A stretch of DNA of 64,000 nucleotides from Desulfocucumis sp964643075 (lineage in GTDB: Bacteria > Bacillota > Desulfotomaculia > Desulfotomaculales > Desulfocucumaceae): positions 1 through 64,000 of the forward strand of contig CAZXQO010000016.1 of the NCBI GenBank assembly GCA_964643075.1, in the 5' to 3' direction. Of the stretch, positions 53,567 through 63,273 are shown one piece after another. The notes beneath the pieces are model-generated. The model saw nothing but the letters and a program-made list of their open reading frames with translations, had not been told where the DNA came from and did no database searches. The position numbers and the translations under genes are program-made. Within the stretch, counting starts at the first letter, position 1. Each line of letters begins with the position of its first letter.

Positions 53567-54337
53567 TTGCTGTTTGATGTAAATTGCTTAAAATACGACC
53601 GGGATGGACTTATACCTGCTATAGTGCAGGACAACGCCACCGGCGGGGTATTAATGATGGCCTACATGAATTCGGAAGCCGTTAAGCGTACCCTGGAGAC
53701 CGGGGATACCTGGTTTTGGAGCCGCAGCAGGCAAAAATTCTGGCACAAAGGTGAATCATCCGGGAACGTGCAGAGAGTAGTGGAAATAACTTATGACTGC
53801 GACAGGGATACCCTGTTGCTGAAGGTGGAACAGAAGGGCGCCGCTTGCCATGAAGGTTACTTTACCTGTTTCCACAACCGCATTTGTAAAAGTGGGAATG
53901 TAGAAATTATCGGGGAAAGATTTTTTGACCCGGAAGAGGTCTATGGAAAAGAGAGCGGGTCAGGCAAGCCCGCCGCCTCACCGGCTGCTGCCGGAGTTGT
54001 CGGCAGCGGAGAAAATAATGGACTTTCAGCCAGCATCCCGGGCGGGGGATCAGCCGGGGCAGAAGTACTAAACGAACTTTACCAGGTTATTGTAGATAGA
54101 AAAATTGCACCTTCCGGTGACTCGTACACCTCAGCCCTTTTTGCCGGTGGCCTGGACAGGATATTGAAAAAGGTGGGGGAAGAGGCGGCAGAGGTAATTA
54201 TTGCGGCCAAGAGCGATAAGCGGCAGGAAATCGTGTCTGAAACTGCCGATTTGCTTTACCACCTGCTGGTGCTGCTGGCGAATGAAGGTATTGAAATGGA
54301 TAAAATATATAACGAACTTGCTTCCAGAAGGAAATAG
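53567..54337 (+). CDS. hisI: Bifunctional phosphoribosyl-AMP cyclohydrolase/ATP pyrophosphatase
   Basis: 256 residues. HisI part (about 1-115): ATGGVLMMAYMNSEAVKRTL, WHKGESSGNVQRVVEI and the Zn Cys in GAACHEGYFTCFH. HisE part (from about 165): LYQVIVDRKIAPSGDSYTS and KKVGEEAAEVIIAAKSDKR. The two are joined by an unusually long Gly/Ala/Ser-rich linker (about 126-164). TTG start. Steps two and three of the pathway. Confidence 0.95.
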   Translation: MLFDVNCLKYDRDGLIPAIVQDNATGGVLMMAYMNSEAVKRTLETGDTWFWSRSRQKFWHKGESSGNVQRVVEITYDCDRDTLLLKVEQKGAACHEGYFTCFHNRICKSGNVEIIGERFFDPEEVYGKESGSGKPAASPAAAGVVGSGENNGLSASIPGGGSAGAEVLNELYQVIVDRKIAPSGDSYTSALFAGGLDRILKKVGEEAAEVIIAAKSDKRQEIVSETADLLYHLLVLLANEGIEMDKIYNELASRRK

Positions 54338-54379
54338 ACTCACATGCAAGCTTTTGCACGTTGAATTAACAGGCTCACG

Positions 54380-54403
54380 GACAGGGTCAAAGCCCTGTCT
54401 TTT
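54380..54403 (+). terminator. Intrinsic terminator after hisIE
   Basis: GACAGGG (54380-54386) pairs with CCCTGTC (54393-54399) and is followed by TTTTACTT. Confidence 0.85.
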
Positions 54404-54445
54404 ACTTATGAAATTATGTTACTTTATTTTTTCGGGAGATAATAA

Positions 54446-56644
54446 ATGGACTTATTAACCAGTCTAAATGAAGCCCAGAAAGAAGCTGTTCAACAAACCG
54501 AAGGCCCGTTGCTGGTGCTGGCCGGAGCGGGCAGCGGCAAAACCCGGGTCCTAACCACCAGAATTGCCTATCTGATTAAGGAAAAAGGAATACCACCTTA
54601 TAAAATTCTGGCCATTACCTTTACCAATAAAGCTGCTGCGGAAATGAAAAGCAGGGTGGAGTCCACGGTCCCGGAAAGCATCCGTGAACTTTGGGTCAGC
54701 ACCTTTCATTCCGCCTGCCTGCGTATGCTCAGGCGGCAGGCAAAATTTTTGGGTTATGGTGAAAATTTTGTCATTTATGATAACGGCGACCAACAGACAG
54801 TAGTTAAGGACTGTATCAGGGAATTAGATATAGATGATAAAAGGTTTACGCCACGCTCCCTGGCGTCAGCCATATCCCAGGCCAAAAACCGTCTGGTGGA
54901 CCATGTAGCCTTCGAGGAGCAGGCCTATGATTTTTATTCCAGGATTTTAGCCAGGGTTTATGAACTTTATCAGAAACGGCTGAAGAGCAATAACGCGCTG
55001 GATTTTGACGACCTGCTCATGCTCACAGTCAGACTTTTTCAGGAGAATCAGGCGGTACTCAAATACTATCAGAATAAATTCCGGTATATTCTGGTAGATG
55101 AATACCAGGATACCAACCATGCCCAGTATGTTCTGGTGAATCTGCTGGCCGGGGAACACCGCAATCTTTGTGTGGTGGGGGATCCAGACCAGAGTATATA
55201 CAATTTTCGCGGTGCGGATATACAAAATATATTAAGCTTTGAAAAGGATTACCCCGAGGCCAGGGTAATCAAGCTGGAACAGAATTACCGTTCCACCGGG
55301 TCTATTCTTGAAGCGGCCAACAATGTCATAAAAAACAATCCCAACCGGAAGGACAAGCAACTTTGGACCGCAGCCGGAGAAGGATCGCCTTTAGTGGTGC
55401 ACCTGGCCAATGACGAGAAAATGGAGGCCCACTATGTGGCTGGCCGGATAGAGATGATGCATGGGATTAAGGCCATGGGTTATAACAACTTTGCGGTTCT
55501 TTACCGGACCCACGCTATGTCCAGGGCCATAGAGGAAATTTTTATCCGGCGGGGCATACCCTATACCATCATCGGCGGATTGAAGTTTTACGACCGCAAA
55601 GAGATCAAAGACTTACTGGCCTATCTCAGGTTGTTGGACAATCCTCTGGATGCCGTAAGTCTGGCCAGGATTATCAATGTCCCCCGGCGGGGCATAGGTG
55701 ATGCTTCCCTGCAAAAAATACTGAATTATGCTGCATCTAATGCTATCGATATGGTGCAGGCTCTTGCCCGGGCTAAAGACATTCCGGGGCTTGTCGGGAA
55801 AGCAAAAAATGCTGCAGCGCTATTGGGGAGTATTCTTTCGGGTCTTGCCGCAGAGAGTGGGGAGCTGTCCGTTACCGAAATAACCAGGGGTATACTGGAA
55901 AAGACAGGTTACTGGGCTGAACTGGAAGCGGAGAACAGTGTGGAGTCCAGGACCAGGCAGGAAAACCTGAAGGAATTGCTGACCGTTACCGGTGATTTTG
56001 ACAGGAACGCAGAAGAAAAGACATTGACGGAATTCCTGGCAGGCATTGCTCTGGTGGCGGAAGTTGATAAACTGGACGATGATACCGAGAAGGTCGTGCT
56101 GATGACCCTGCACAGCGCCAAAGGGCTGGAATTTCCCGTAGTCTTTTTAATCGGTATGGAGGAAGGGGTCTTTCCGCACTCCCGCTCCCTGGACGAGCCG
56201 GGGGAGATGGAAGAGGAGAGAAGGATCGCCTATGTGGGGATCACCAGGGCTGAAAAAATGCTTTACCTGACACACTGCTGGCAGAGAACCCTTTACGGTG
56301 CTACCAGACTTAACCCTCAATCCAGATTTTTGGAGGAGATTCCGCCACACCTTTCATCCCCTTACGATCAACTGGACGGGGAGATAAAATCACGTTTTAA
56401 ATCAAAAGAGGATATACCGGCGCCCGCTTTCGGTCGAACAGCCTTCTCCCGTACCGGCGGCGTGGAAGCCGTTACCACAGTATCCCTGGAGGCAGGGGAT
56501 GGAGTGCGCCACCGGAAATGGGGCGAGGGCAAGGTGTTGGAAGTTAAAGGCAGGGGAGCAAACGCCGAAATAAAAATTGACTTTCCCGGTATTGGGCAGA
56601 AGACCCTGCTGGCTAAATTCGCCCCGCTGGAGAAATTGAATTAG
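54446..56644 (+). CDS. pcrA: ATP-dependent DNA helicase PcrA (UvrD/Rep family)
   Basis: 732 residues, full length. Walker A LLVLAGAGSGKTRVLTTRI, motif II LVDEYQDTNHAQYVLV, motif III VVGDPDQSIYNFRGAD, motif IV KLEQNYRSTGSILEAAN, motif V MTLHSAKGLEFPVVFLIG and motif VI ERRIAYVGITRAEKMLYLT. A 3'-5' helicase in repair and plasmid replication. The C-terminal Tudor-like segment (VRHRKWGEGKVLEVKG) is the PcrA-type ending that binds RNA polymerase. Confidence 0.97.
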   Translation: MDLLTSLNEAQKEAVQQTEGPLLVLAGAGSGKTRVLTTRIAYLIKEKGIPPYKILAITFTNKAAAEMKSRVESTVPESIRELWVSTFHSACLRMLRRQAKFLGYGENFVIYDNGDQQTVVKDCIRELDIDDKRFTPRSLASAISQAKNRLVDHVAFEEQAYDFYSRILARVYELYQKRLKSNNALDFDDLLMLTVRLFQENQAVLKYYQNKFRYILVDEYQDTNHAQYVLVNLLAGEHRNLCVVGDPDQSIYNFRGADIQNILSFEKDYPEARVIKLEQNYRSTGSILEAANNVIKNNPNRKDKQLWTAAGEGSPLVVHLANDEKMEAHYVAGRIEMMHGIKAMGYNNFAVLYRTHAMSRAIEEIFIRRGIPYTIIGGLKFYDRKEIKDLLAYLRLLDNPLDAVSLARIINVPRRGIGDASLQKILNYAASNAIDMVQALARAKDIPGLVGKAKNAAALLGSILSGLAAESGELSVTEITRGILEKTGYWAELEAENSVESRTRQENLKELLTVTGDFDRNAEEKTLTEFLAGIALVAEVDKLDDDTEKVVLMTLHSAKGLEFPVVFLIGMEEGVFPHSRSLDEPGEMEEERRIAYVGITRAEKMLYLTHCWQRTLYGATRLNPQSRFLEEIPPHLSSPYDQLDGEIKSRFKSKEDIPAPAFGRTAFSRTGGVEAVTTVSLEAGDGVRHRKWGEGKVLEVKGRGANAEIKIDFPGIGQKTLLAKFAPLEKLN

Positions 56645-56721
56645 CATCTATTGTTGTGCTTCCTAATGAGTAGGAGGATTTGCAGTAAGCGGACATACCA
56701 CAGTTAATTTTCGGAGGGAAA

Positions 56722-57558
56722 ATGGAGCGACTATTGCTGGTGGCCGTTCTCACGGCTGTGATTCACATGATTAATACATTGATATATTCCGTCAGGGTGG
56801 CCGGAGTGCGCACCGGCCGCCTGGCCACCGCTCTGTCCATGTTTAATGTTATTTTTTTGTTCTCCAGCACTGCCAATATGATCCAGGGTCCCCTGCTGGC
56901 CACCATTGTGGAGACAGCCATCAAAAAAGGGGGCCAGAATGTGCTGGGCCAAGTCTATCAGGAGCAACTGGCAACGCTGAACATTGACATTCGCCTGGTA
57001 ATTCTTTCGGCAACCCTGGGTACACTGGTGGGAGCTATATTAATCCCCTACTTTGTTAAAATATTTGTGCAAGCCATAGAGGTATTTGGTCAGGTGGGCT
57101 CGGTGCCCCGTATGTTTTTAATGGTTATTTTTACACCCCGTAAATTCGGGGAATTATCCGGCGCCACGCTGGCCGGGCCACTGTCTCCCCGTGCCGGCGT
57201 AAAATACACCGGTATACCCCGGGTGCTGCTGATCTCCAACGTGCTGGTGACCGGCATATTTACCACCGGGGTGCTTTCCGCCCTGTATGCTGGCGCCCTT
57301 TATCCCGACTACCGGGTGGCGGCCACGCTTATGGCTTCCATTGTTAACGGCGTAGCCCAGGTGCTTTTTGCCACCGTTGTGGATCCCACTGCCGCCAGGA
57401 TAACCGATCAGGCCCTGCAGGGTGAGCGGGCAGAGGGAGATGTGCGCCGGATGGCGTATTACCTGGCAGCCACCAGGCTGGCAGGTACCCTTTTGGCGCA
57501 GCTCATATTTATTCCGGCGGCGTATGTTATCAGATATGCCGCGGTGATTATTACATAG
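56722..57558 (+). CDS. amj: Amj (YdaH) family lipid II flippase
   Basis: 278 residues with about six transmembrane segments. AVIHMINTLIYSVRVAGVRT, then LATALSMFNVIFLFSSTANM and MIQGPLLATIVETAIKK match the Amj/DUF2837 start. Amj flips lipid II in Bacillus as an alternative to MurJ. Here it stands alone between pcrA and ligA, behind TTCGGAGGG. Confidence 0.85.
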   Translation: MERLLLVAVLTAVIHMINTLIYSVRVAGVRTGRLATALSMFNVIFLFSSTANMIQGPLLATIVETAIKKGGQNVLGQVYQEQLATLNIDIRLVILSATLGTLVGAILIPYFVKIFVQAIEVFGQVGSVPRMFLMVIFTPRKFGELSGATLAGPLSPRAGVKYTGIPRVLLISNVLVTGIFTTGVLSALYAGALYPDYRVAATLMASIVNGVAQVLFATVVDPTAARITDQALQGERAEGDVRRMAYYLAATRLAGTLLAQLIFIPAAYVIRYAAVIIT

Positions 57559-57573
57559 AAATACTGTAAATAC

Positions 57574-57712
57574 TCAGGAGTCAGGAGTCAGAATGAGAGA
57601 ACCGGCGAAAACAACAGAAATCAGGAGTCAACATGAGAGAACGGTTTATCGTCTAAAAATATTCTGACTGCTGACTGCTGACTCCTGAATTCTGAATACC
57701 TGAATAGTAACA
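57574..57712 (+). repeat. Dispersed repeat family 1, copy C
   Basis: AGGAGTCAGGAGTCAGAATG at the left and GACTGCTGACTCCTGAATTC at the right can pair as imperfect arms. Inside are AGAGAACCGGCGAAAACAAC and GAGAACGGTTTATCGTCT. It ends TACCTGAATAGTAACA just before ligA. Confidence 0.8.
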
Positions 57713-57726
57713 GGCAGGTGATCCTT

Positions 57727-59760
57727 ATGGACGCTATTCCGGAAAAGGTGCTAAAAAAGGTCGGGGAACTACGCCGGGAAATAGAGCAGCATAATTATAA
57801 TTATTACGTACTCGACAACCCCACCATTACCGATGCCGCCTTTGACCAAATGATGCGGGAACTGGTCTCGCTGGAGCAGGAATACCCGGAACTGGTCACG
57901 CCGGTCTCACCCACCCGGAGGGTGGGCGGCAAACCCAGGGAAGGTTTTGTCACCGTGAGGCACCTGGCGCCCCTGTTGAGTCTGGGCAATGCCTTTGAAG
58001 AAGGCGAGCTAAAGGATTTTGACCGCCGGGTAAGGCAGGCCCTGCCCGGAGAAAAAATAGAATATGTTGCAGAACTGAAAATAGATGGTCTGGCTGTGTC
58101 CCTGCTATATGAAAACGGCCTGCTGGTTCGGGGGGCCACCAGGGGTGACGGCGAGCATGGAGAGGATATCACTCCCAATCTGAGGACGGTGCGGGCAGTA
58201 CCGCTGCGTCTAAAAGAGAACATTCCCCTGCTGGAAGTGCGGGGGGAAGTTTTCATGCCCAAGGAGGCTTTTGCCAGGCTTAACGAGTCCCGGGACGAGG
58301 CCGGGGAGCAATTATTCGCCAATCCGAGAAACGCTGCAGCAGGTTCGTTGCGTCAACTGGATCCCGGGGTTACTGCATCAAGGCAGCTGAGTATATTTGT
58401 TTATGCCCTGGGGCAAGCGGAGGGCGTGGATCTGCCCACCCATAGCGCCGTGCTGGAATGGCTGCAGGTGCAGGGGTTTAAGGTTAACCCCCATTTCCGC
58501 CTGCTGCCGGACATAGATGCCGTGCTGGGATATTGCCGGGAGTGGCAGCAGGATCGTTTCAACCTTCCCTATGCCACAGACGGGGTGGTGGTAAAATTGA
58601 ATTCACTGGCCCAGCAGCTGCGCCTGGGCGCTACCATGAAAAGCCCCCGCTGGGCCATTGCCTGGAAGTATCCACCGGAGCAGGCCAGGACGGTAGTCAG
58701 GGATATTATCATCAAGGTGGGCCGCACCGGGGTGCTGACCCCCACCGCCATATTGAGTCCGGTGAGGCTGGCCGGTACCACCGTAACCAGGGCAACCCTG
58801 CACAATGAAGACATGATCAGGGAAAAGGATATTCGCATCGGTGATACCGTGCTGGTGCACAAGGCCGGGGATATCATCCCGGAAGTGCTGGAAGTAATCA
58901 GGGATGCACGCAGGGAGGATGAAAAACCTTTTACCATGCCGGAAGAGTGCCCGGAGTGCCATATGCCTGTGGTTCGCACAGGGGGAGAGGTGGCCGTGCG
59001 CTGCACCAATCCGGCCTGTCCCTCCAGGTTTAGAGAGGGTCTGATTCATTTTGTGTCAAGAAATGCCATGGATGTTGCCGGACTGGGGCCGGCGGTGATT
59101 GCCCTGCTAATATCCTCAGGTCAGGTAAAGGATGCTGCCGATCTGTACGCGCTGAAAAAGGATGAACTTGTATCCCTGGAGAGAATGGGCGAAAAATCAG
59201 CCCAAAACCTGCTACAGGCCATAGAGGAAAGCAAAAAGAACCCGCTGCACCGGCTGTTATTTGCCCTGGGCATCAGACACGTGGGGGAGCGGGCGGCAAA
59301 AATACTGGCCGGGCGTTTTGGCAGCATGGACAATATAGCCTCCTCGGCCCGGCTGGAAGAACTGGTGGAAATACCTGAAATAGGTCCAAAAATAGCGGAA
59401 AGCGTAACAGAATTCTTTGCCGGCCGGGAAAACCTGGAGTTAATTAACAAACTTGCCCGGCTGGGGGTTAACATGTCTTCCTCCACAGCTGGCGGCCAGT
59501 CCGGGCCCCGCCCCCTGGAGGGCAAAACAGTGGTTCTTACCGGGGGGCTTAAAAATTACACCCGGCAGGAGGCAGGGGAAATAATAGAGCGCCTGGGAGG
59601 AAGGGTATCCTCCTCCGTAAGTAAAAAAACCGACCTGGTGGTGGCGGGCGAGGATCCGGGGAGCAAATATAAAAAGGCAGTGCAGCTTAATATAACTGTA
59701 CTGGATGAGGAAGGCTTTGTAGCCCTGCTTAAAGAAACAGGGTACGACCAGCGGGGATAG
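57727..59760 (+). CDS. ligA: NAD-dependent DNA ligase
   Basis: About 677 residues. Adenylation Lys in VAELKIDGLAVSLLYENG; NAD-binding start HNYNYYVLDNPTITDAAFD; OB-fold region KVGRTGVLTPTAILSPV; Zn finger from CPECHMPVV and CTNPACPSRF; helix-hairpin-helix repeats; and a C-terminal BRCT (LEGKTVVLTGGLKNYTRQEA). ATG 57727 follows GGCAGGTG; the in-frame GTG at 57718 lies in that ribosome site. Confidence 0.97.
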   Translation: MDAIPEKVLKKVGELRREIEQHNYNYYVLDNPTITDAAFDQMMRELVSLEQEYPELVTPVSPTRRVGGKPREGFVTVRHLAPLLSLGNAFEEGELKDFDRRVRQALPGEKIEYVAELKIDGLAVSLLYENGLLVRGATRGDGEHGEDITPNLRTVRAVPLRLKENIPLLEVRGEVFMPKEAFARLNESRDEAGEQLFANPRNAAAGSLRQLDPGVTASRQLSIFVYALGQAEGVDLPTHSAVLEWLQVQGFKVNPHFRLLPDIDAVLGYCREWQQDRFNLPYATDGVVVKLNSLAQQLRLGATMKSPRWAIAWKYPPEQARTVVRDIIIKVGRTGVLTPTAILSPVRLAGTTVTRATLHNEDMIREKDIRIGDTVLVHKAGDIIPEVLEVIRDARREDEKPFTMPEECPECHMPVVRTGGEVAVRCTNPACPSRFREGLIHFVSRNAMDVAGLGPAVIALLISSGQVKDAADLYALKKDELVSLERMGEKSAQNLLQAIEESKKNPLHRLLFALGIRHVGERAAKILAGRFGSMDNIASSARLEELVEIPEIGPKIAESVTEFFAGRENLELINKLARLGVNMSSSTAGGQSGPRPLEGKTVVLTGGLKNYTRQEAGEIIERLGGRVSSSVSKKTDLVVAGEDPGSKYKKAVQLNITVLDEEGFVALLKETGYDQRG

Positions 59761-59793
59761 CGGCCCCGGGATTGCAGCAGGCAGTAGGTGTTA

Positions 59794-59822
59794 TTGCCAG
59801 TGGGTGGACCTTCTGGTATAAT
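59794..59822 (+). promoter_or_regulatory. Sigma-A promoter of gatCAB
   Basis: TTGCCA (59794-59799), 17 bases, TATAAT (59817-59822). About 60 bases upstream of the gatC start. Confidence 0.75.
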
Positions 59823-59883
59823 ATTTTCAGTTTTTTGCCGAAAAGGGGCCGGGAAAGCTCTATTAAATAAGGAAGGTGCTGTT

Positions 59884-60165
59884 ATGTTAACCATTTCCGA
59901 GGTTGAACATGTCGCCCTGCTGGGTAGGCTGGAACTTACCGGGGAGGAAAAAAAATTATACCAGGAGCAGCTAAGCGCCATACTGGAATATGCCAAAAAG
60001 CTGGATGACCTGGATACTGGTGATGTTCCTCCCACAGCCCATGTTCTTCCGATAAAAAACGTATTCCGTGAGGATGAGGCGGGGAGTCACCTTGAGCCGG
60101 AGCAGGTGCTGGCCAACGCTCCCGAAAGGGACGGGAACTTTTTCAAAGTTCCCAAAATCGTATAA
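59884..60165 (+). CDS. gatC: Aspartyl/glutamyl-tRNA amidotransferase subunit C
   Basis: 93 residues, usual size. MLTISEVEHVALLGRLELTG and LSAILEYAKKLDDLDTGDVP, ending LANAPERDGNFFKVPKIV. GatC wraps and stabilises GatA-GatB. ATG 59884 follows AAGGAAGG; an upstream ATG (59788) lies before the promoter and is not used. Confidence 0.97.
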   Translation: MLTISEVEHVALLGRLELTGEEKKLYQEQLSAILEYAKKLDDLDTGDVPPTAHVLPIKNVFREDEAGSHLEPEQVLANAPERDGNFFKVPKIV

Positions 60166-60189
60166 CGGAATGCGGGGAGGCGAAACAAT

Positions 60190-61647
60190 TTGGAACTGCA
60201 TTATATGACAGCCCGTGCGCTTCACGGCATGCTTAAGAATAAGGAAGTAAGTGCAGAAGAACTGTGCCGGGCGTATTTTAGCAGGATCGAGAATCTGGAA
60301 GAAAAACTCAAATCATTTATTACTTTGACCAAAACCCAGGCCCTGGAACAGGCTTGCAGGGTGGACGCCAAAATAAAACAGGGACAGGAAATCGGACCTC
60401 TGGCCGGTATACCTGTGGCTGTTAAGGATAATATGTGCACTGAGGGAGTACGTACCACCTGCTCTTCAAAGATACTTTACAATTTTGTGCCTCCGTACAG
60501 TGCTACGGTGGTGGAAAAAATTCAAGGCGCGGACATGGTTATAGTGGGCAAGACCAATATGGACGAATTTGCCATGGGTTCATCTACGGAAAACTCCGGG
60601 TTCTTCAATACATCCAACCCGTGGGACACTGAACGGGTGCCCGGAGGTTCCAGCGGCGGCTCGGCAGTAGCGGTGGGGGCCGGAGAGGCTGTGGTTGCCC
60701 TGGGATCGGACACCGGCGGCTCCATCCGCCAGCCTGCGTCGTTCTGCGGAGTAGTGGGTATGAAGCCTACCTACGGGGCTGTTTCCCGTTACGGGCTGGT
60801 AGCCTTTGCTTCATCACTGGATCAGATCGGGCCTGTAGCCCGGGACGTCACGGATTGTGCCTCTTTGTTGAACGTTATCACCGGACATGACCCCAGGGAT
60901 TCGACTTCGGCTCCAGGTGGTTACCGGGATTACACCAGTTTCCTGGTTGATGACGTGCGGGGCATAAAAATAGGTGTACCAAGGGAGTATACCGGAGAGG
61001 GCATTGACGCCGGCGTAAGGCAGGTGATCGCTCAGACAGTGCAAAAACTATCCTCCCTGGGCGCTGAAATTGAAGAAACATCCCTGCCCCATGTGGAATA
61101 TGCGGTACCATGCTATTACATCATAGCCCCGGCTGAGGCTAGTTCCAATCTGGCCCGTTATGACGGCGTGCGCTATGGGTACCGGGTTGAAGCTCCCGGG
61201 GACGTGGTGGACATGTTTAAGCGCACACGCAGCCTTGGCTTCGGGTCCGAGGTAAAGAGAAGAATTATGCTGGGCACTTACGCCCTATCTTCCGGTTATT
61301 ACGATGCCTACTATCTTAAGGCTTTGAAAGTCCGAACATTAATAAAACAGGATTTTGACAGGGCTTTTGAAAAGTTTGATTTGCTCCTGGCCCCGACTTC
61401 TCCCGCACCGGCTTTCCGCAAGGGGGAAAATATTAATGATCCCCTGCAGATGTATCTGTCGGATATAACTACCATACCGGTGAACCTGGCCGGATTGCCC
61501 GGCATCTCCGTACCGGCTGGTTTCGTGGACGGATTGCCGGTGGGGATGCAACTAATCGGCAAGCCCTTTGATGAGGGAACCTTGCTAAAAGTTGCCTATA
61601 GCTTTGAACAAAATACGGATCATCATAAGCAAACCCCGCCGCTGTGA
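60190..61647 (+). CDS. gatA: Aspartyl/glutamyl-tRNA amidotransferase subunit A
   Basis: 485 residues. Amidase that frees ammonia from Gln. VAVKDNMCTEGVRTTCSSKI with the catalytic Lys, VPGGSSGGSAVAVGAGEAVV and LGSDTGGSIRQPASFCGVVG with the cis-Ser and nucleophile Ser. TTG start after GGGGAGG. Part of gatCAB for Gln-tRNA (and maybe Asn-tRNA) by transamidation. Confidence 0.97.
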   Translation: MELHYMTARALHGMLKNKEVSAEELCRAYFSRIENLEEKLKSFITLTKTQALEQACRVDAKIKQGQEIGPLAGIPVAVKDNMCTEGVRTTCSSKILYNFVPPYSATVVEKIQGADMVIVGKTNMDEFAMGSSTENSGFFNTSNPWDTERVPGGSSGGSAVAVGAGEAVVALGSDTGGSIRQPASFCGVVGMKPTYGAVSRYGLVAFASSLDQIGPVARDVTDCASLLNVITGHDPRDSTSAPGGYRDYTSFLVDDVRGIKIGVPREYTGEGIDAGVRQVIAQTVQKLSSLGAEIEETSLPHVEYAVPCYYIIAPAEASSNLARYDGVRYGYRVEAPGDVVDMFKRTRSLGFGSEVKRRIMLGTYALSSGYYDAYYLKALKVRTLIKQDFDRAFEKFDLLLAPTSPAPAFRKGENINDPLQMYLSDITTIPVNLAGLPGISVPAGFVDGLPVGMQLIGKPFDEGTLLKVAYSFEQNTDHHKQTPPL

Positions 61648-61649
61648 CT

Positions 61650-61773
61650 GCCAGTAGTCAGTAGTCAGATAAAGAACCGGCGAAAACAACAGGAGTCAGC
61701 ATGAGAGAACGGTTTATCGTCTCCAAATATTCTAAATTCTGACTACTGAATTCTGAATACCTGAATAGTAACA
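61650..61773 (+). repeat. Dispersed repeat family 1, copy D
   Basis: CAGTAGTCAGTAGTCAGATA, AAGAACCGGCGAAAACAACA, GGAGTCAGCATGAGAGAACG, GTTTATCGTCT and the end CTGAATACCTGAATAGTAAC. It lies between gatA and gatB. Confidence 0.8.
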
Positions 61774-61836
61774 ATTATTCAATTAAGAGTAATCATATCC
61801 GGTGCATACACCGGTTTCCGTTAGGAGGTTTGGTCG

Positions 61837-63273
61837 GTGGCTGATTATGAAGCCGTGATCGGGTTGGAGGTTCACGTTGAACTGAAGACCAATACCAAAA
61901 TATTTTGTCATTCCACCACAGCATTCGGCGGGGAGCCCAATACCCACGTCTGTCCGGTATGCCTGGGCTTGCCCGGGGTATTGCCGGTACTGAACAAGAG
62001 GGTGGTGGAATATGCCATCCGGGCCGGACTGGCGTTAAACTGTCAGATTGCTGAATTTTCTAAGTTTGACCGGAAGAATTATTATTACCCTGACTTGCCC
62101 AAAAACTATCAGATATCCCAGTATGATCTTCCCCTGGCTGAACACGGTTATATTGATATTGATTTAGAAGGGCAAACCAAACGTATCGGCATCACCAGGG
62201 TGCACATGGAAGAAGATGCCGGTAAACTGGTGCACCAGGGCAGTATATCCACCACTCCTTATTCTCTGGTGGACTATAACCGTACCGGGGTTCCTCTGAT
62301 TGAAATCGTATCCGAGCCGGACATGCGCTCACCAGAGGAAGCAAGGGCCTACCTGGATAAACTGAAAGCCATCATTCAATATACCGGGGTATCGGACTGC
62401 AAAATGGAGGAAGGTTCGCTGAGATGTGACGCCAATGTATCGGTGCGCCCCAGGGGCAGAGAAACGTTCGGTACCAAGGCGGAAATTAAGAATATGAATT
62501 CCTTCAAGGCTCTGCAAAAAGCAGTGGCTTATGAAATAGAGAGGCAGATTGATGTGCTGGAGGAAGGGGGCAGGGTCGTCCAGGAGACCCGCACCTGGGA
62601 AGAAAATAAGGGTATTACCCTATCCATGCGCAGCAAAGAGGAAGCCCATGACTACCGTTATTTTCCAGACCCCGATTTGGTTCCCATGGTCATAGAGAGG
62701 GATTGGGTGGAGGAAATCCGCGCCTCTCTGCCGGAGCTTCCCGATCAGAGGAAGGAGAGATATGTCAGGGAGTTGGGGCTGTCCTCTTATGATGCGGAGG
62801 TTTTAACTACTACCAAAGAAATGGCTGATTATTTTGAGGAATGCCTGAAGAGCTATCCCAATGCCAAAATTATCGGCAACTGGGTTATGGGTGAACTGTC
62901 CAGATTGCTGAATGCCGGCAATATGGAAATTTTTCAGTGCAATATAACCCCCGGGCAGCTTGCGGATATGTTAAAGCTGATGGACAAGGGAACCATCAGC
63001 GGCAAAATAGCCAAGACGGTTTTTGAAGAGATGTTTGAAAGCGGCAAGGACTCCGAGCAGATTGTAAAAGAGAAAGGCCTGATGCAGATATCCGACGAGG
63101 GTGCCATTGCCTCAGAGGTGGACCGGGTGCTGGCGGATAATCCCAAGGTGGTGGAGGATTACCGGGCAGGGAAGGAAAAGGCCCTGGGTTTCCTGGTGGG
63201 CCAGGTGATGAAGGCCACCAGGGGTAAGGCTAATCCTGATTTGGTGAATAAGCTGCTTAGGGATAAAATGTAA
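61837..63273 (+). CDS. gatB: Aspartyl/glutamyl-tRNA amidotransferase subunit B
   Basis: 478 residues. YEAVIGLEVHVELKTNTKIF, the kinase region YPDLPKNYQISQYDLPLAEH, the signature SLRCDANVSVRPRG and EIKNMNSFKALQKAVAYEIE, and the tail domain ending PDLVNKLLRDKM. GTG start behind TAGGAGG. It recognises and phosphorylates misacylated tRNA. Confidence 0.97.
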   Translation: MADYEAVIGLEVHVELKTNTKIFCHSTTAFGGEPNTHVCPVCLGLPGVLPVLNKRVVEYAIRAGLALNCQIAEFSKFDRKNYYYPDLPKNYQISQYDLPLAEHGYIDIDLEGQTKRIGITRVHMEEDAGKLVHQGSISTTPYSLVDYNRTGVPLIEIVSEPDMRSPEEARAYLDKLKAIIQYTGVSDCKMEEGSLRCDANVSVRPRGRETFGTKAEIKNMNSFKALQKAVAYEIERQIDVLEEGGRVVQETRTWEENKGITLSMRSKEEAHDYRYFPDPDLVPMVIERDWVEEIRASLPELPDQRKERYVRELGLSSYDAEVLTTTKEMADYFEECLKSYPNAKIIGNWVMGELSRLLNAGNMEIFQCNITPGQLADMLKLMDKGTISGKIAKTVFEEMFESGKDSEQIVKEKGLMQISDEGAIASEVDRVLADNPKVVEDYRAGKEKALGFLVGQVMKATRGKANPDLVNKLLRDKM

